Virus record (IMG/VR): IMGVR_UViG_3300034198_020126
Coordinates: 1-38,228 of that record
Length of the DNA stretch: 38,228 nt
Origin: a virus
Reading direction: 5' to 3' (one strand)
Shown: piece after piece, positions 30,458-38,205 of the stretch
Numbering within the stretch: the stretch's first letter is position 1
Layout: every line of letters begins with the position of its first letter
The notes under the pieces: generated by a model
What the model was told of the DNA's origin: nothing
Seen by the model: only the letters and a program-made list of their open reading frames with translations
The model's database searches: none
Position numbers and translations under genes: made by a program

Positions 30458-30466
30458 CTACCCCCA

Positions 30467-30484
30467 GCGGGCAAGAGTGCCCGC
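30467..30484 (+). terminator. Second GCGGGCA hairpin
   Basis: GCGGGCA-AGAG-TGCCCGC follows the Gam stop, identical in stem and loop to 28822-28839 and flanked by near-identical CCCAGC and GCTCC bases. A pyrimidine leader then precedes the next gene. Confidence 0.5.
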
Positions 30485-30525
30485 GCTCCCCTCCACTTTC
30501 AACTTTCCACTTTCCTCTTTTTCCC

Positions 30526-31089
30526 ATGCCTCCCCTCACTCCCAACGAAGCCGCCCGTCTGCTCAAGATGGCAACGATGACGGACGAACAAATCGCCGAT
30601 CTGGACCGCAGCACTCGTGCCGTGCCGCCCGGTTTCGAGCTGCTCAAAAACGCCGTTGCAACGGTGATGCAAAGCCCGCCATCGTCGCCGCCTGTCCGTG
30701 TGGCTCGCTATAGCAACGCAGGCGCGGCACTGGTGGCCTTTAGCCTGCTGCTGAGTAGCTGCCGCAGTGTGAGTGACAGCGTGGGCCATGCGGCGCATGA
30801 TGCGGAGCATGAGGGCGATGCCTCGCTGCTGATGCTGATCAAGGTGCAAGCGCTCAATGCGCTGGACACGGCCCACGCGGCCCTCACGGCGGCGCACCCG
30901 TTCAGCTTCGTGCTGCTGCTCTTGGTGCTGGGGCTCATCATCGGCTTTGCCCTGCGACAGGTGTGGCTGCTGGCCTATGAGTTCGGCTCTGCCGATGGTC
31001 GGCAAGCCTACCTGCGCGGCCATGAAGCCGGACCAGATGTGACGGGCTTTGAGCCCGGATGGTTCGCAAGGCGCTCGCCCGATGAATAG
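30526..31089 (+). CDS. Membrane protein with lipobox-like segment, unknown
   Basis: This 187-aa protein is helical in its first 60 residues. A hydrophobic stretch follows (NAGAALVAFSLLLSSCRSV), with Cys placed as in a lipobox but far from the N-terminus. A second membrane helix (FSFVLLLLVLGLIIGFALRQ) and a hydrophilic C-terminus follow. It is preceded by a CTTTCAACTTTCCACTTTCC leader. Function unknown. Confidence 0.55.
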   Translation: MPPLTPNEAARLLKMATMTDEQIADLDRSTRAVPPGFELLKNAVATVMQSPPSSPPVRVARYSNAGAALVAFSLLLSSCRSVSDSVGHAAHDAEHEGDASLLMLIKVQALNALDTAHAALTAAHPFSFVLLLLVLGLIIGFALRQVWLLAYEFGSADGRQAYLRGHEAGPDVTGFEPGWFARRSPDE

Positions 31090-31137
31090 CCCCTCTGTCT
31101 CTCCTCCTTTCCAATTTCCAATTTCCACTTTTTCCTT

Positions 31138-31386
31138 ATGCCCCCTCAACCTGGCCATACCTGCCCTTGCGGCTGCGGGCGTCCGCTGCCGATGATCAGC
31201 GGCAAACGCCGCCTCGTCTGTGACGCCTTCTGGCGTGATCTGCCGGTGGCCGTGAAGAGCGATTTCACCAGCCCGGCCAGTGACCCAATCAAGCGCCGGA
31301 CTGCCCTGCGCACCATCCTCAAGCAGGCCGAGCAAATGAAGGCCTCCCGCGTGGCTAACAGCGGCGAACAGCTTTCCCTTCTCTGA
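31138..31386 (+). CDS. Small zinc-finger-like protein, 82 aa
   Basis: The N-terminus GHTCPCGCGRPLPMISGKRR with LVCDAFW gives four cysteines in a ribbon pattern. The C-terminal half is helical and basic (DPIKRRTALRTILKQAEQM). The leader is CCAATTTCCAATTTCCACTT. No family is recognised. Confidence 0.6.
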   Translation: MPPQPGHTCPCGCGRPLPMISGKRRLVCDAFWRDLPVAVKSDFTSPASDPIKRRTALRTILKQAEQMKASRVANSGEQLSLL

Positions 31387-31389
31387 TCT

Positions 31390-31614
31390 ATGCACGCCAT
31401 TCTCATCATTGACCTCAGCACCGGCACCGTGGCGGCGACGATCCACACGGACACCAGCGGCCAGGCAACGACCACACTGCACCCGAGCGCGCAGCCTGCA
31501 CGACTGCTGCGGGTGCTGGCAGAGGCCGAGCTGCCGCTGGAAGAGATGATCCGGGGCTCCCTCATCACTTCACCCGTGAGCACTCCACCCACTACGCCGG
31601 AGGTGGCGCTATGA
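31390..31614 (+). CDS. Small early protein, 74 aa, unknown
   Basis: The sequence MHAILIIDLSTGTVAATIHT, then TTTLHPSAQPARLLRVLAEA and LPLEEMIRGSLITSP is a compact beta-then-helix protein. It starts 4 bp after the previous stop and its own stop overlaps the DnaA-like gene by ATGA. Confidence 0.55.
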   Translation: MHAILIIDLSTGTVAATIHTDTSGQATTTLHPSAQPARLLRVLAEAELPLEEMIRGSLITSPVSTPPTTPEVAL

Positions 31615-32054
31615 AGAATGTGCCGCGCAAACTGCTCCTGCTGGCACAGGCAGCGGCGAATGAAGTGGCGGAGGCTACCGGCGTCTCTGTGGTGGAGATT
31701 GTCTCTACCTCGCGCATTCAGCATGTGGTTATAGCGCGCATGATGGTGATGGCGCTGCTTCGCCGCTGCGGGCTCACGCTTGAGACGGTGGGGCTGCTGA
31801 CCTGCCGTGACCACGGCACTGTGATTCACGCCGTGAAGCGGATCGAGTCCATAGAGACCGACGACCGGGGCTTTGAAAGGCTAATGGTGTCACTCCTCAT
31901 CAGTCTGAAATCCACGCATCCCAACTTGCTGCCACGCCACTGGTCCACCCAGGTGGATGCCATCACTCACAGCATCGAGCGGCTGCGCCGCCACCCGGAG
32001 GCGCTGGCGAAGATCACCCAATTCACCAAAGACCTCGCCGCTCAGGCCTCTTAA
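31611..32054 (+). CDS. DnaA domain IV-like HTH protein
   Basis: This 147-aa protein has a region (VVEIVSTSRIQHVVIARMMV, LLRRCGLTLETVGLLTCRDH, GTVIHAVKRIESIE) that matches DnaA domain IV, including the signature RDHGTVIHAV (RDHTTVIHA in DnaA). There is no AAA+ part, so it is an isolated DnaA-box-type DNA-binding module. It may bind phage end or promoter sites or interfere with host replication initiation. It lies in the early operon upstream of the transposase. Confidence 0.8.
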   Translation: MKNVPRKLLLLAQAAANEVAEATGVSVVEIVSTSRIQHVVIARMMVMALLRRCGLTLETVGLLTCRDHGTVIHAVKRIESIETDDRGFERLMVSLLISLKSTHPNLLPRHWSTQVDAITHSIERLRRHPEALAKITQFTKDLAAQAS

Positions 32055-32078
32055 CCCTTCACTCCTAGACCTCTTTTT

Positions 32079-32816
32079 ATGTCCTCCTCTACCTCCATCG
32101 TTCCCCTCTCGTCCGGTCCTCAAAAAGGCAACGTTGCACAATTGCAACACGTTGCACTTTTGGACTTCGGCAACGCCTCTGATCAGCAGCTCGCCGATGC
32201 GGTGAATGCGCAGCTCGGGGCCGCAAGTGCAGCGTTGCACAAATGGGGCGTCATTAAGGCGCAGACCGGCATCGTGCTGGTGATGATTCGCGAGAGCCGT
32301 CCGCATGGTGAGTTCGGCAAGTTCATGGACACGCACTTCAGCGACAAGAGCCGCCGCACGCTGCGCAACTGGATCAGCGCTGCCGAGCGGTTCTGCGATG
32401 AAGAGGGCATCGTGCTCAATGCCAAGGCGGTGAAGCGTCTGGCCCCCATCGCGGAGACTCAGCTGGAACTCTTTGCCGACCCGGAGGCGAAGATCAACGG
32501 GCTGGCTGCGAAGTTCGCCAAATGGACGCGGGGCAAGAGCCTGCGCGAGATGATGAAGGGCGAGCCGGACGATGAGGACGAGGTGAAGACCAAGGGCCGC
32601 ACTCTCCCGCCATCGCCAAACAACGCAGGCCGGAAAAAGCAACAGGCCGATGCGGCCACCGCTGCCGCTGATGCGCTGGCGTGGAAGAAGAGCCTGATGG
32701 AACTGATCGCCACGCCTCTCTGGAACGATCTGCCGAAGGCCGAGCTGCACGATGTGGCCACCCGCGTGACGGCCTTCTCTGACGTGCTGATCACGGCTGC
32801 CAAGGGGATGAGGTAA
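32079..32816 (+). CDS. DUF3102-like protein
   Basis: This 245-aa protein contains KWGVIKAQTGIVLVMIRESR and GEFGKFMDTHFSDKSRRTLR, then NWISAAERFCDEEG, the pattern of DUF3102 proteins found in phages and mobile elements. It continues with a basic middle and a helical C-terminus. The sequence encoding residues 18-27 contains a dense set of TTGCAAC/GTTGCAC words (32131-32157) that could be an internal operator. Function is unknown. Confidence 0.65.
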   Translation: MSSSTSIVPLSSGPQKGNVAQLQHVALLDFGNASDQQLADAVNAQLGAASAALHKWGVIKAQTGIVLVMIRESRPHGEFGKFMDTHFSDKSRRTLRNWISAAERFCDEEGIVLNAKAVKRLAPIAETQLELFADPEAKINGLAAKFAKWTRGKSLREMMKGEPDDEDEVKTKGRTLPPSPNNAGRKKQQADAATAAADALAWKKSLMELIATPLWNDLPKAELHDVATRVTAFSDVLITAAKGMR

Positions 32817-32818
32817 GC

Positions 32819-32862
32819 ATGGCTGATAGTCGATGGCTGATAGCTGATAGACAGACGCAAGC
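32819..32862. repeat. GCTGATAG array with 31-bp match to the late arm
   Basis: ATGGCTGATAGTCGATGGCT then GATAGCTGATAGACAGACGC. Positions 32832-32862 are the exact reverse complement of 12619-12649. A CAACCTCAACC leader follows before the next gene. Confidence 0.95.
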
Positions 32863-32925
32863 GCCCCTCATTCCGACCTCTCCACTTCAACCTCAACCTG
32901 CACCTTCAACTTTTCTCTCCACTCT

Positions 32926-33201
32926 ATGAAATTTGGCTCCCGACAAACCCACACCATCACGCTGGAGTTCCTCATTGAGGGCCGTGCCCGCGTGACTCTA
33001 GAAGCTCGCTGCGTGGCGGGTGGTCATCTCCAATACCGCTGGATGTCTGGCTTTAACGAGCTGGCACAGGCCGAAGAGATGCTGGAACTGGCGGCTGAGA
33101 TTCTCCAGTCGATGCCCACACGCGGCACGCTGAATGATGCCTGGCTAGCGGCTTCTGACTTCGTTCGTGCGCAAACAGCGATGGAGGTGGCAAACGCATG
33201 A
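32926..33201 (+). CDS. Early protein, 91 aa, unknown
   Basis: It has a beta N-terminus (SRQTHTITLEFLIEGRARVT) and a helical C-terminus (ELAQAEEMLELAAEILQSMP). There is no signal or membrane segment. It is preceded by a CAACCTCAACCTGCACC leader and overlaps the next gene at ATGA. Not recognised. Confidence 0.6.
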   Translation: MKFGSRQTHTITLEFLIEGRARVTLEARCVAGGHLQYRWMSGFNELAQAEEMLELAAEILQSMPTRGTLNDAWLAASDFVRAQTAMEVANA

Positions 33202-33635
33202 AAACGAGCACCGTGTGCAATCTGGCCGTGATGGCGATTGAGGCCGTGCTGCGCCTGGAGCTACCGCAGGTCGATGCCAAGCAGCGCCGCCTGATGCTGC
33301 GCGCTGGGCAGCGCCTGATGGGGGTGCAACTGCGGGCGGCGGAGCGGGAGAAGCAAGGCAAAGTGGCGATGCAGGCGGCGTCCGATCCCGAGGCTTTTGA
33401 AGCGCTGGAAATGTATTCGCTTAACGAAAAGCAGCTAGCCCACCTGGACCTGGGGCTTGACCGCAATTTTGATTGTCACCTGGAGCGGCGCGGCCCCTTC
33501 CTGTGGCTGATCTGGATGCCGGAGCCTGCGGCGGGGCAGCTGTGCAACATTCTCATACAACCCGGCATGACAGTCGGCCAAGTCTGGACGTGGGCGAAGA
33601 TCACCAGCGAAGCCCCCAATGCCTCGACCAAATGA
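33198..33635 (+). CDS. Early protein, 145 aa, unknown
   Basis: The N-terminal helix bundle (MKTSTVCNLAVMAIEAVLRL, MLRAGQRLMGVQLRAAEREK) and the C-terminal part (CHLERRGPFLWLIWMPEPAA, MTVGQVWTWAKITSEAP) are compact and soluble. It is coupled by ATGA at both ends, so it is part of one operon with its neighbours. Function unknown. Confidence 0.6.
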   Translation: MKTSTVCNLAVMAIEAVLRLELPQVDAKQRRLMLRAGQRLMGVQLRAAEREKQGKVAMQAASDPEAFEALEMYSLNEKQLAHLDLGLDRNFDCHLERRGPFLWLIWMPEPAAGQLCNILIQPGMTVGQVWTWAKITSEAPNASTK

Positions 33636-34309
33636 GCACTAAAACACGAATCAACCGCGATGCCCGCAAGCCTCGCTTCCCTGGCAAGGAAGTGGTGAAG
33701 GTGCGGCGTGATAAGAAACTGACACGTCCGCAGCATCAGCTCATTTTTGGCGTGATCCTCGCGGCCTATGAGGCGGCGCAGCGGCACCATGACGACCGGG
33801 ATGCGGATACCTTCCGCCGTGAGGAGTGTGTGATTGCTTGCGGGGCTCGGCTTAGCCAGGCGATGGACTCGCACTTCGAACTGCTGATGGCGCACTTCTG
33901 CGCGCTGGCTGGGCGGGCAAAAGAGGCCTTTGAATGGGAGCTGAAGGCGGACCCGGAAGCCATCGCTCAACGCCGCAAGCTGCACCTGCTGCGCGAGTGG
34001 CTCATGAAGAACGTGCCCGAGGCCACCCGCGAGAGCGCGGAGGCCTATGGGGACAAGGTGTGCCGTGATCTGTGGGGATGCCCGATGGAACGCGCCACGG
34101 CGCTGCAACTGGACCTCGTCTATCGTAAGCTCAAAAGCCCCATGACGCCGGAGAGCAAGGCGAAGGCCCGTGACCGCTGGGCGACTGAATCGTCCGCTGA
34201 GATGGAGCCCACGCCCGAGGCTGACTTCCCGAGCTCCGCCGAATTTGAGCAAGACCTGCCTGTGCTGCCACCTCGCGGCGAGCCCGCACTGCCTGCCTTT
34301 GCTAACTAA
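33632..34309 (+). CDS. Early protein, about 225 aa, unknown
   Basis: The ATG at 33632-33634 overlaps the previous stop. The sequence is helical (KLTRPQHQLIFGVILAAYEA, ALAGRAKEAFEWELKADPEA), ends in an acidic Pro-rich tail and lacks Cys clusters. The frame continues upstream of this ATG, but the coupled start is preferred. No family is recognised. Confidence 0.55.
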   Translation: MSTKTRINRDARKPRFPGKEVVKVRRDKKLTRPQHQLIFGVILAAYEAAQRHHDDRDADTFRREECVIACGARLSQAMDSHFELLMAHFCALAGRAKEAFEWELKADPEAIAQRRKLHLLREWLMKNVPEATRESAEAYGDKVCRDLWGCPMERATALQLDLVYRKLKSPMTPESKAKARDRWATESSAEMEPTPEADFPSSAEFEQDLPVLPPRGEPALPAFAN

Positions 34310-34326
34310 CCACCACTGACACCATC

Positions 34327-34800
34327 ATGATCACCTACTTCAAGATTACCTCCGGTCCCGTGTTTGAATTTCTCCAGGCCTTCGTGGCGGAACGCCATGC
34401 GGCTGATGATGCCATGCGGCAATGGATCAAGGCGAACGATCTACCTGTTGATTCCTTCCGTGGCAAGGCGGTGAAGTTCCTGGCTGTGATCACGCCTAAC
34501 CCCAAGTTGTGGCGGCGAGTCAAAGGCGGATTCTATAAGCCCAGCCGCCGCACGAAAAAGGGCATGGCCCTTGCTGATGAGCTGGACAAGCTGCCCGTGA
34601 GCAAGGGGGCCGTGGATCTGCTGATCGGCCTCTCTGATCTGGTGGGCGGGAGTGATCTGATGATGATCAATAGCCTGGGCCGTGTGGCCCTGCGCAGCAC
34701 GGATGAATGCACGGCGTTCAAGCTCTCGATTGACCCCTACTGGCTCCCCGAGAGCCGGGAAGGAATGACCGAAATCACTGCCACCGAGTTCGCTGCCTGA
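34327..34800 (+). CDS. Early protein before the transposase, 157 aa, unknown
   Basis: The leader is CACCACTGACACCATC before the ATG. The protein MITYFKITSGPVFEFLQAFV, then VKFLAVITPNPKLWRRVKGG and YKPSRRTKKGMALADELDKL is soluble and mixed alpha/beta. It lies 15 bp upstream of the transposase gene. It may act in transposition control, but this is position-based only. Confidence 0.6.
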   Translation: MITYFKITSGPVFEFLQAFVAERHAADDAMRQWIKANDLPVDSFRGKAVKFLAVITPNPKLWRRVKGGFYKPSRRTKKGMALADELDKLPVSKGAVDLLIGLSDLVGGSDLMMINSLGRVALRSTDECTAFKLSIDPYWLPESREGMTEITATEFAA

Positions 34801-34815
34801 TTTGCGCTCCTCGCC

Positions 34816-36996
34816 ATGACCAAAGCCCTCGCCATCACCTCTGACTTGCCCCTGCCTCTCACGGACGACGAACGCCGTGCATTGAGTAATCGCCAGCGCA
34901 CGAAGTTGGCTCGCGACGTGGCGATGTGTAAGGCGGTGGCGGAGCTGCTGCGCACTGGGGCGGTGAAGTCGAAAGAAATGGCCTTCTCCAAGGTGTGGAG
35001 TGATACGGGCGTGGGCTCGTTCATGTCGCTGAAACGGAAGTTCAACGCCTGGGCAAAGGGCGGCGAGCGGGCGATCATAGATCACGCGATGTGCGGGACG
35101 GTGAGCTGTGGCTTTCCTGAGTGTGGCAACCGCGACCGGGCCTCGCTCCTGCCCACGGAAGTGCTGTCCTACTGGGTGCAGCTGGTGGCGAGCAACACGT
35201 CTCTGCAACGCAAGGGTGTGCGCTCGCAGCGATGGGGCTATAATGAGCTGTGGAACCGGCTGGCAAAGGGGGAAATCATCCCCGGCTATGGCGATTGGCG
35301 GCGGGTCTGGCGGGACTCGCATCACGGCGACGAACGCACGCCGGAGACGTGCACGATGAGTGCCGCGCTGCCGCCTCGCGGGTGGACCTTTGGCAATTTC
35401 CTGGCGCAGCGTGATCGTGTGGCTTCGCTGGCGGAAATCGAGGCCGCGCAGCGGGGCCTGGGACAGGTGATCAAATCGCTGCCGATGGTGCGCCGTGACT
35501 GGGGCGCGCTACGCATCGGCGAGGCACTGTTCATTGATGACTGGCAGCCGGATGTTGAAACGTGGCTGGAGGTGGATGGTGTGCCGCAACTGGTGCGTGC
35601 TGCGGCCCTGGTGATGATGGACGCGGCAACTCGCCGCATCGTGGGCTTTCGCCTGTATCCGCAGTTCCTCCGCAAGGATGGCACGCGGCAGGGAATCGAG
35701 CGCCGCCATGTGCAGCATTTGATCGCTCACTACCTGGCCACCGTGGGCGTGCCGCGTGGCTATGAGTGCGAGCTGGTGTGTGAGAACGCAACGGCGGCGA
35801 TCACGGATGAATTTGAGACGATTTTGACGCGGCGTTTCCCGAATCTGAACATCCGCCGGCAGGGGCTGCACATTGGCGACGGTGGGGTGATTTCCCGCAT
35901 CGACCACACGGCCAGCAACTCGAACGCGAAGAGCCTCATTGAAGGGTGGTTTAATCGGGTGAATAAAGAGCTGGGTCATGTGCGTGGTCAGCTGGGCAGC
36001 AACTACCTGCTGAAGGCTGCGGATCAGGAGGCTCGTGAACGTCGCGGCGAGCTGGTGATTCGCGCTGTGGGGAGTGTGCTCACGGAGTCGCAATTGACGA
36101 CGCTGATGCCGCTCGATCACTTCGAAGAAACCGTGCAGCACATCGCCGCCGCCGTGCATCGTTTGGAGACGAATTCAGACCATGAAATGCAGGGCTTCCG
36201 CCGCGTGATGAAATGGCGCTACGGGCCGGGGGATTCGGAGTGGAAAAGCATGGGCCACGGGGATCTTCTTTCGATGCGTGAAGAGCTGGGCATGGATGCG
36301 GTGAATAAGTTCCTCCGTGGGGACGGTCGCAGCACCTCGGAAATGGAGACGGTGCGGGAGCGCTGGGCCTCGCTCTATCAGGCGGAAAATTTCGAGCGCC
36401 TGGGGCCTGCGGACTTCTGGTCGATCTGGTGTGATGTGGCCACGGCGAAGGTGTCCGGTGACGGCACGCTGACGGCGAAACTTTCGCGGGGAAGGTCGTT
36501 CGAATTTCACCAGTTCCAAGGCCTGCGCCGACTGGTCACAGGCGAGAAAATCGCGGTGCGTTTCGATGCGGATCATCCGGCGAACGGCTGTGCGCTGCAA
36601 GATGCCGATGGCCGCGTGATTGGCTCGATGAAACTGCGCGAACGCTGGCAGACTGCTGACGAGCTGAACGAGCAACTCGGCGAGAAGATGGCGGCAGAGA
36701 AAACGATGCTGGAACGCCTGGCCCGCGCCCATGGAAATGGTCGCCTCGCTGCCGCTGAACTGAGCGCTGTGCAGTCTCGTGTGAAGACGCTGGAAATGGT
36801 CGGCGAAATTGCCTTGCCACCCGTGGCCGCTGCGAGCGCCGAGGCGGCTGATCTTGAGGCCGAAATGGAGAGCCAAGAAGTGACCCGCCGCGCCTCTCAA
36901 AAGAAGGCCACCACTGCCGCCGAACGCGAGGCCAAAGCCGCCGCCGCTCGCGCTGATTTTCTCGCCGCCCGTAAACTCCAAATCCAACCTGTATGA
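34816..36996 (+). CDS. MuA-like DDE transposase
   Basis: This 726-aa protein has an N-terminal DNA-binding region (residues 1-200, HTH-like, with a Cys cluster CGTVSCGFPECG at about 93-104). The catalytic domain at about 225-400 has D241/D242 in LFIDDWQPDVETW, E323 in LVCENATAAI and E376 in SLIEGWFNRVNKEL. The MuA-type beta barrel follows and then a basic, Ala-rich C-terminal helix for ATPase contact. Spacing 323-376 (53) fits MuA 336-392 (56). Glu at the second position, normally Asp, is unusual. It overlaps the ATPase gene by 4 bp. Confidence 0.9.
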   Translation: MTKALAITSDLPLPLTDDERRALSNRQRTKLARDVAMCKAVAELLRTGAVKSKEMAFSKVWSDTGVGSFMSLKRKFNAWAKGGERAIIDHAMCGTVSCGFPECGNRDRASLLPTEVLSYWVQLVASNTSLQRKGVRSQRWGYNELWNRLAKGEIIPGYGDWRRVWRDSHHGDERTPETCTMSAALPPRGWTFGNFLAQRDRVASLAEIEAAQRGLGQVIKSLPMVRRDWGALRIGEALFIDDWQPDVETWLEVDGVPQLVRAAALVMMDAATRRIVGFRLYPQFLRKDGTRQGIERRHVQHLIAHYLATVGVPRGYECELVCENATAAITDEFETILTRRFPNLNIRRQGLHIGDGGVISRIDHTASNSNAKSLIEGWFNRVNKELGHVRGQLGSNYLLKAADQEARERRGELVIRAVGSVLTESQLTTLMPLDHFEETVQHIAAAVHRLETNSDHEMQGFRRVMKWRYGPGDSEWKSMGHGDLLSMREELGMDAVNKFLRGDGRSTSEMETVRERWASLYQAENFERLGPADFWSIWCDVATAKVSGDGTLTAKLSRGRSFEFHQFQGLRRLVTGEKIAVRFDADHPANGCALQDADGRVIGSMKLRERWQTADELNEQLGEKMAAEKTMLERLARAHGNGRLAAAELSAVQSRVKTLEMVGEIALPPVAAASAEAADLEAEMESQEVTRRASQKKATTAAEREAKAAAARADFLAARKLQIQPV

Positions 36997-38051
36997 CTAC
37001 CTCCACAAAGCAAGGATACACCCCCATGACAGACGCGCAGAAAGCGCGTTGTAAGGCCGTTGAAACGGGTTACAAAGCCCTCGATTTTTCACAGGCTCGC
37101 TTCGCTACATTTTCGAAGCTCACCGTGTGGCCGCGCCTGAACGCTGGCACTTACCGTGCCAACGGGATCGAGGGCAAGGTGCTAGAGGCCGAGCTGGCAC
37201 TTGCCACCCTGCAACGCAATCACAAACGGCGCACGATGGTGGCGGACGCTGAGGCGCGGGTGAAGGCCGTGACGCCGCCCGTGATTCATGAGCTGCCCAC
37301 GTATCGGAATCTGCTGAACGCGGTGGACCAGCTGATCGAGCGCCGGGCCTCGCACCCGCACTCAGAGGAGCGTGGTATCATCGTGACGGCGAGAGCAGGC
37401 CGAGGCAAGACAACCATGGCTCATTTGCTCGTGAAGGACCGGCAGGCGGTGCTCGTCCAGACAGGCCCGTCATGCGGCACCAACTACCGCGCCCCGCTGG
37501 TCGGACTGTGCACCGCCCTCGGCCTGGAAACAACCGGCACGAACTTGGAGCTAGAGCTGCGCATCCGCGCCGAGCTGGTCGAGAATGAGCACGTCATTGT
37601 CTTCCACCAGGGTCTCGACCAGGTCATGAGCAGGCGACTGGTCGGCTTCCTTCTGACCGGTCTTCTGGAGAACACCAAGGCCATCGTGGTGCTGCTAGCC
37701 GTGCCGCATTTCATGGCCCGCCTGCGCAATCAGGCCCGCGCTGCCGCCCATCGCCACGACAAGTCATTCGAGGAGCTGCTAGAGCAGTTCGACCGGCGTT
37801 TCGACCCGCTCGACGCTGGCGACGTGACCCGCGCTGAGGTGGCGCTGTTCCTGCCCGGCCTGCCCGACCCCACGCCCGTGGTCGCCGCCGCCAATGAGTT
37901 CGGAGGCCTTGCCCTGGTCGCGTCCGTGGCCGATGCCCGGCAAGTCGCCGCCACGCTGAGCAAGCCGTTCGATGTGGAGGATTCAATCTCGACGTTCCGC
38001 AGTCGCGAAGAGGGCTATCGCGCCGCCTTGTCCATGCAGTCTGCGGCCTAA
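36993..38051 (+). CDS. MuB-like transposition target ATPase
   Basis: This 352-aa AAA+ protein has a Walker A at residues 133-140 (ARAGRGKT) preceded by EERGIIV. The Walker B region at 201-206 reads VIVFHQ where family members have hhhhDE. The sensor strand is AIVVLLAVPHF. The C-terminal segment FDRRFDPLDAGDVTRAEVAL fits MuB. It should bind target DNA and stimulate the transposase. Its stop is 1 bp from the right terminal repeat. The degenerate Walker B may mean ATP binding with little hydrolysis. Confidence 0.85.
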   Translation: MTTSTKQGYTPMTDAQKARCKAVETGYKALDFSQARFATFSKLTVWPRLNAGTYRANGIEGKVLEAELALATLQRNHKRRTMVADAEARVKAVTPPVIHELPTYRNLLNAVDQLIERRASHPHSEERGIIVTARAGRGKTTMAHLLVKDRQAVLVQTGPSCGTNYRAPLVGLCTALGLETTGTNLELELRIRAELVENEHVIVFHQGLDQVMSRRLVGFLLTGLLENTKAIVVLLAVPHFMARLRNQARAAAHRHDKSFEELLEQFDRRFDPLDAGDVTRAEVALFLPGLPDPTPVVAAANEFGGLALVASVADARQVAATLSKPFDVEDSISTFRSREEGYRAALSMQSAA

Positions 38052-38052
38052 A

Positions 38053-38071
38053 AGTTGGATCAAACTGCCTG
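38053..38071. repeat. Right phage end, terminal inverted repeat
   Basis: AGTTGGATCAAACTGCCTG is the perfect reverse complement of 157-175. The second, outer copy seen on the left (TTTGATCCAACT) is absent here; only CTAGTTTC remains at the equivalent distance. A Mu-type CA could end at 38062, but symmetry argues for 38071. Confidence 0.85.
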
Positions 38072-38205
38072 AAACTAGGCGCGCTGGCGTCCCGTTTGGC
38101 TCACTCCGCCGCTGTTTTTCCCGCCTATTCCGGCTCAATCCTGATTGTTCCTTTCGCCGGTGTTGCAGTCGCGGTGAGAGCAAGCACGGGATGCAACTTC
38201 AACTT

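Larger units (their letters stand above)
157..38071. mobile_element. Mu-like transposable phage, apparently complete
   Basis: The element is bounded by a 19-bp perfect inverted repeat and contains a MuA-like transposase, a MuB-like ATPase, Gam, terminase, portal, protease, capsid and tail genes. Its length of about 37.9 kb is close to that of Mu. Unlike Mu, both arms are transcribed outward from the centre, and the outermost genes stop within 1-5 bp of the repeats. No 5-bp target duplication could be matched at the ends. That would be expected if the contig was assembled from virions carrying mixed host flanks. Confidence 0.85.
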
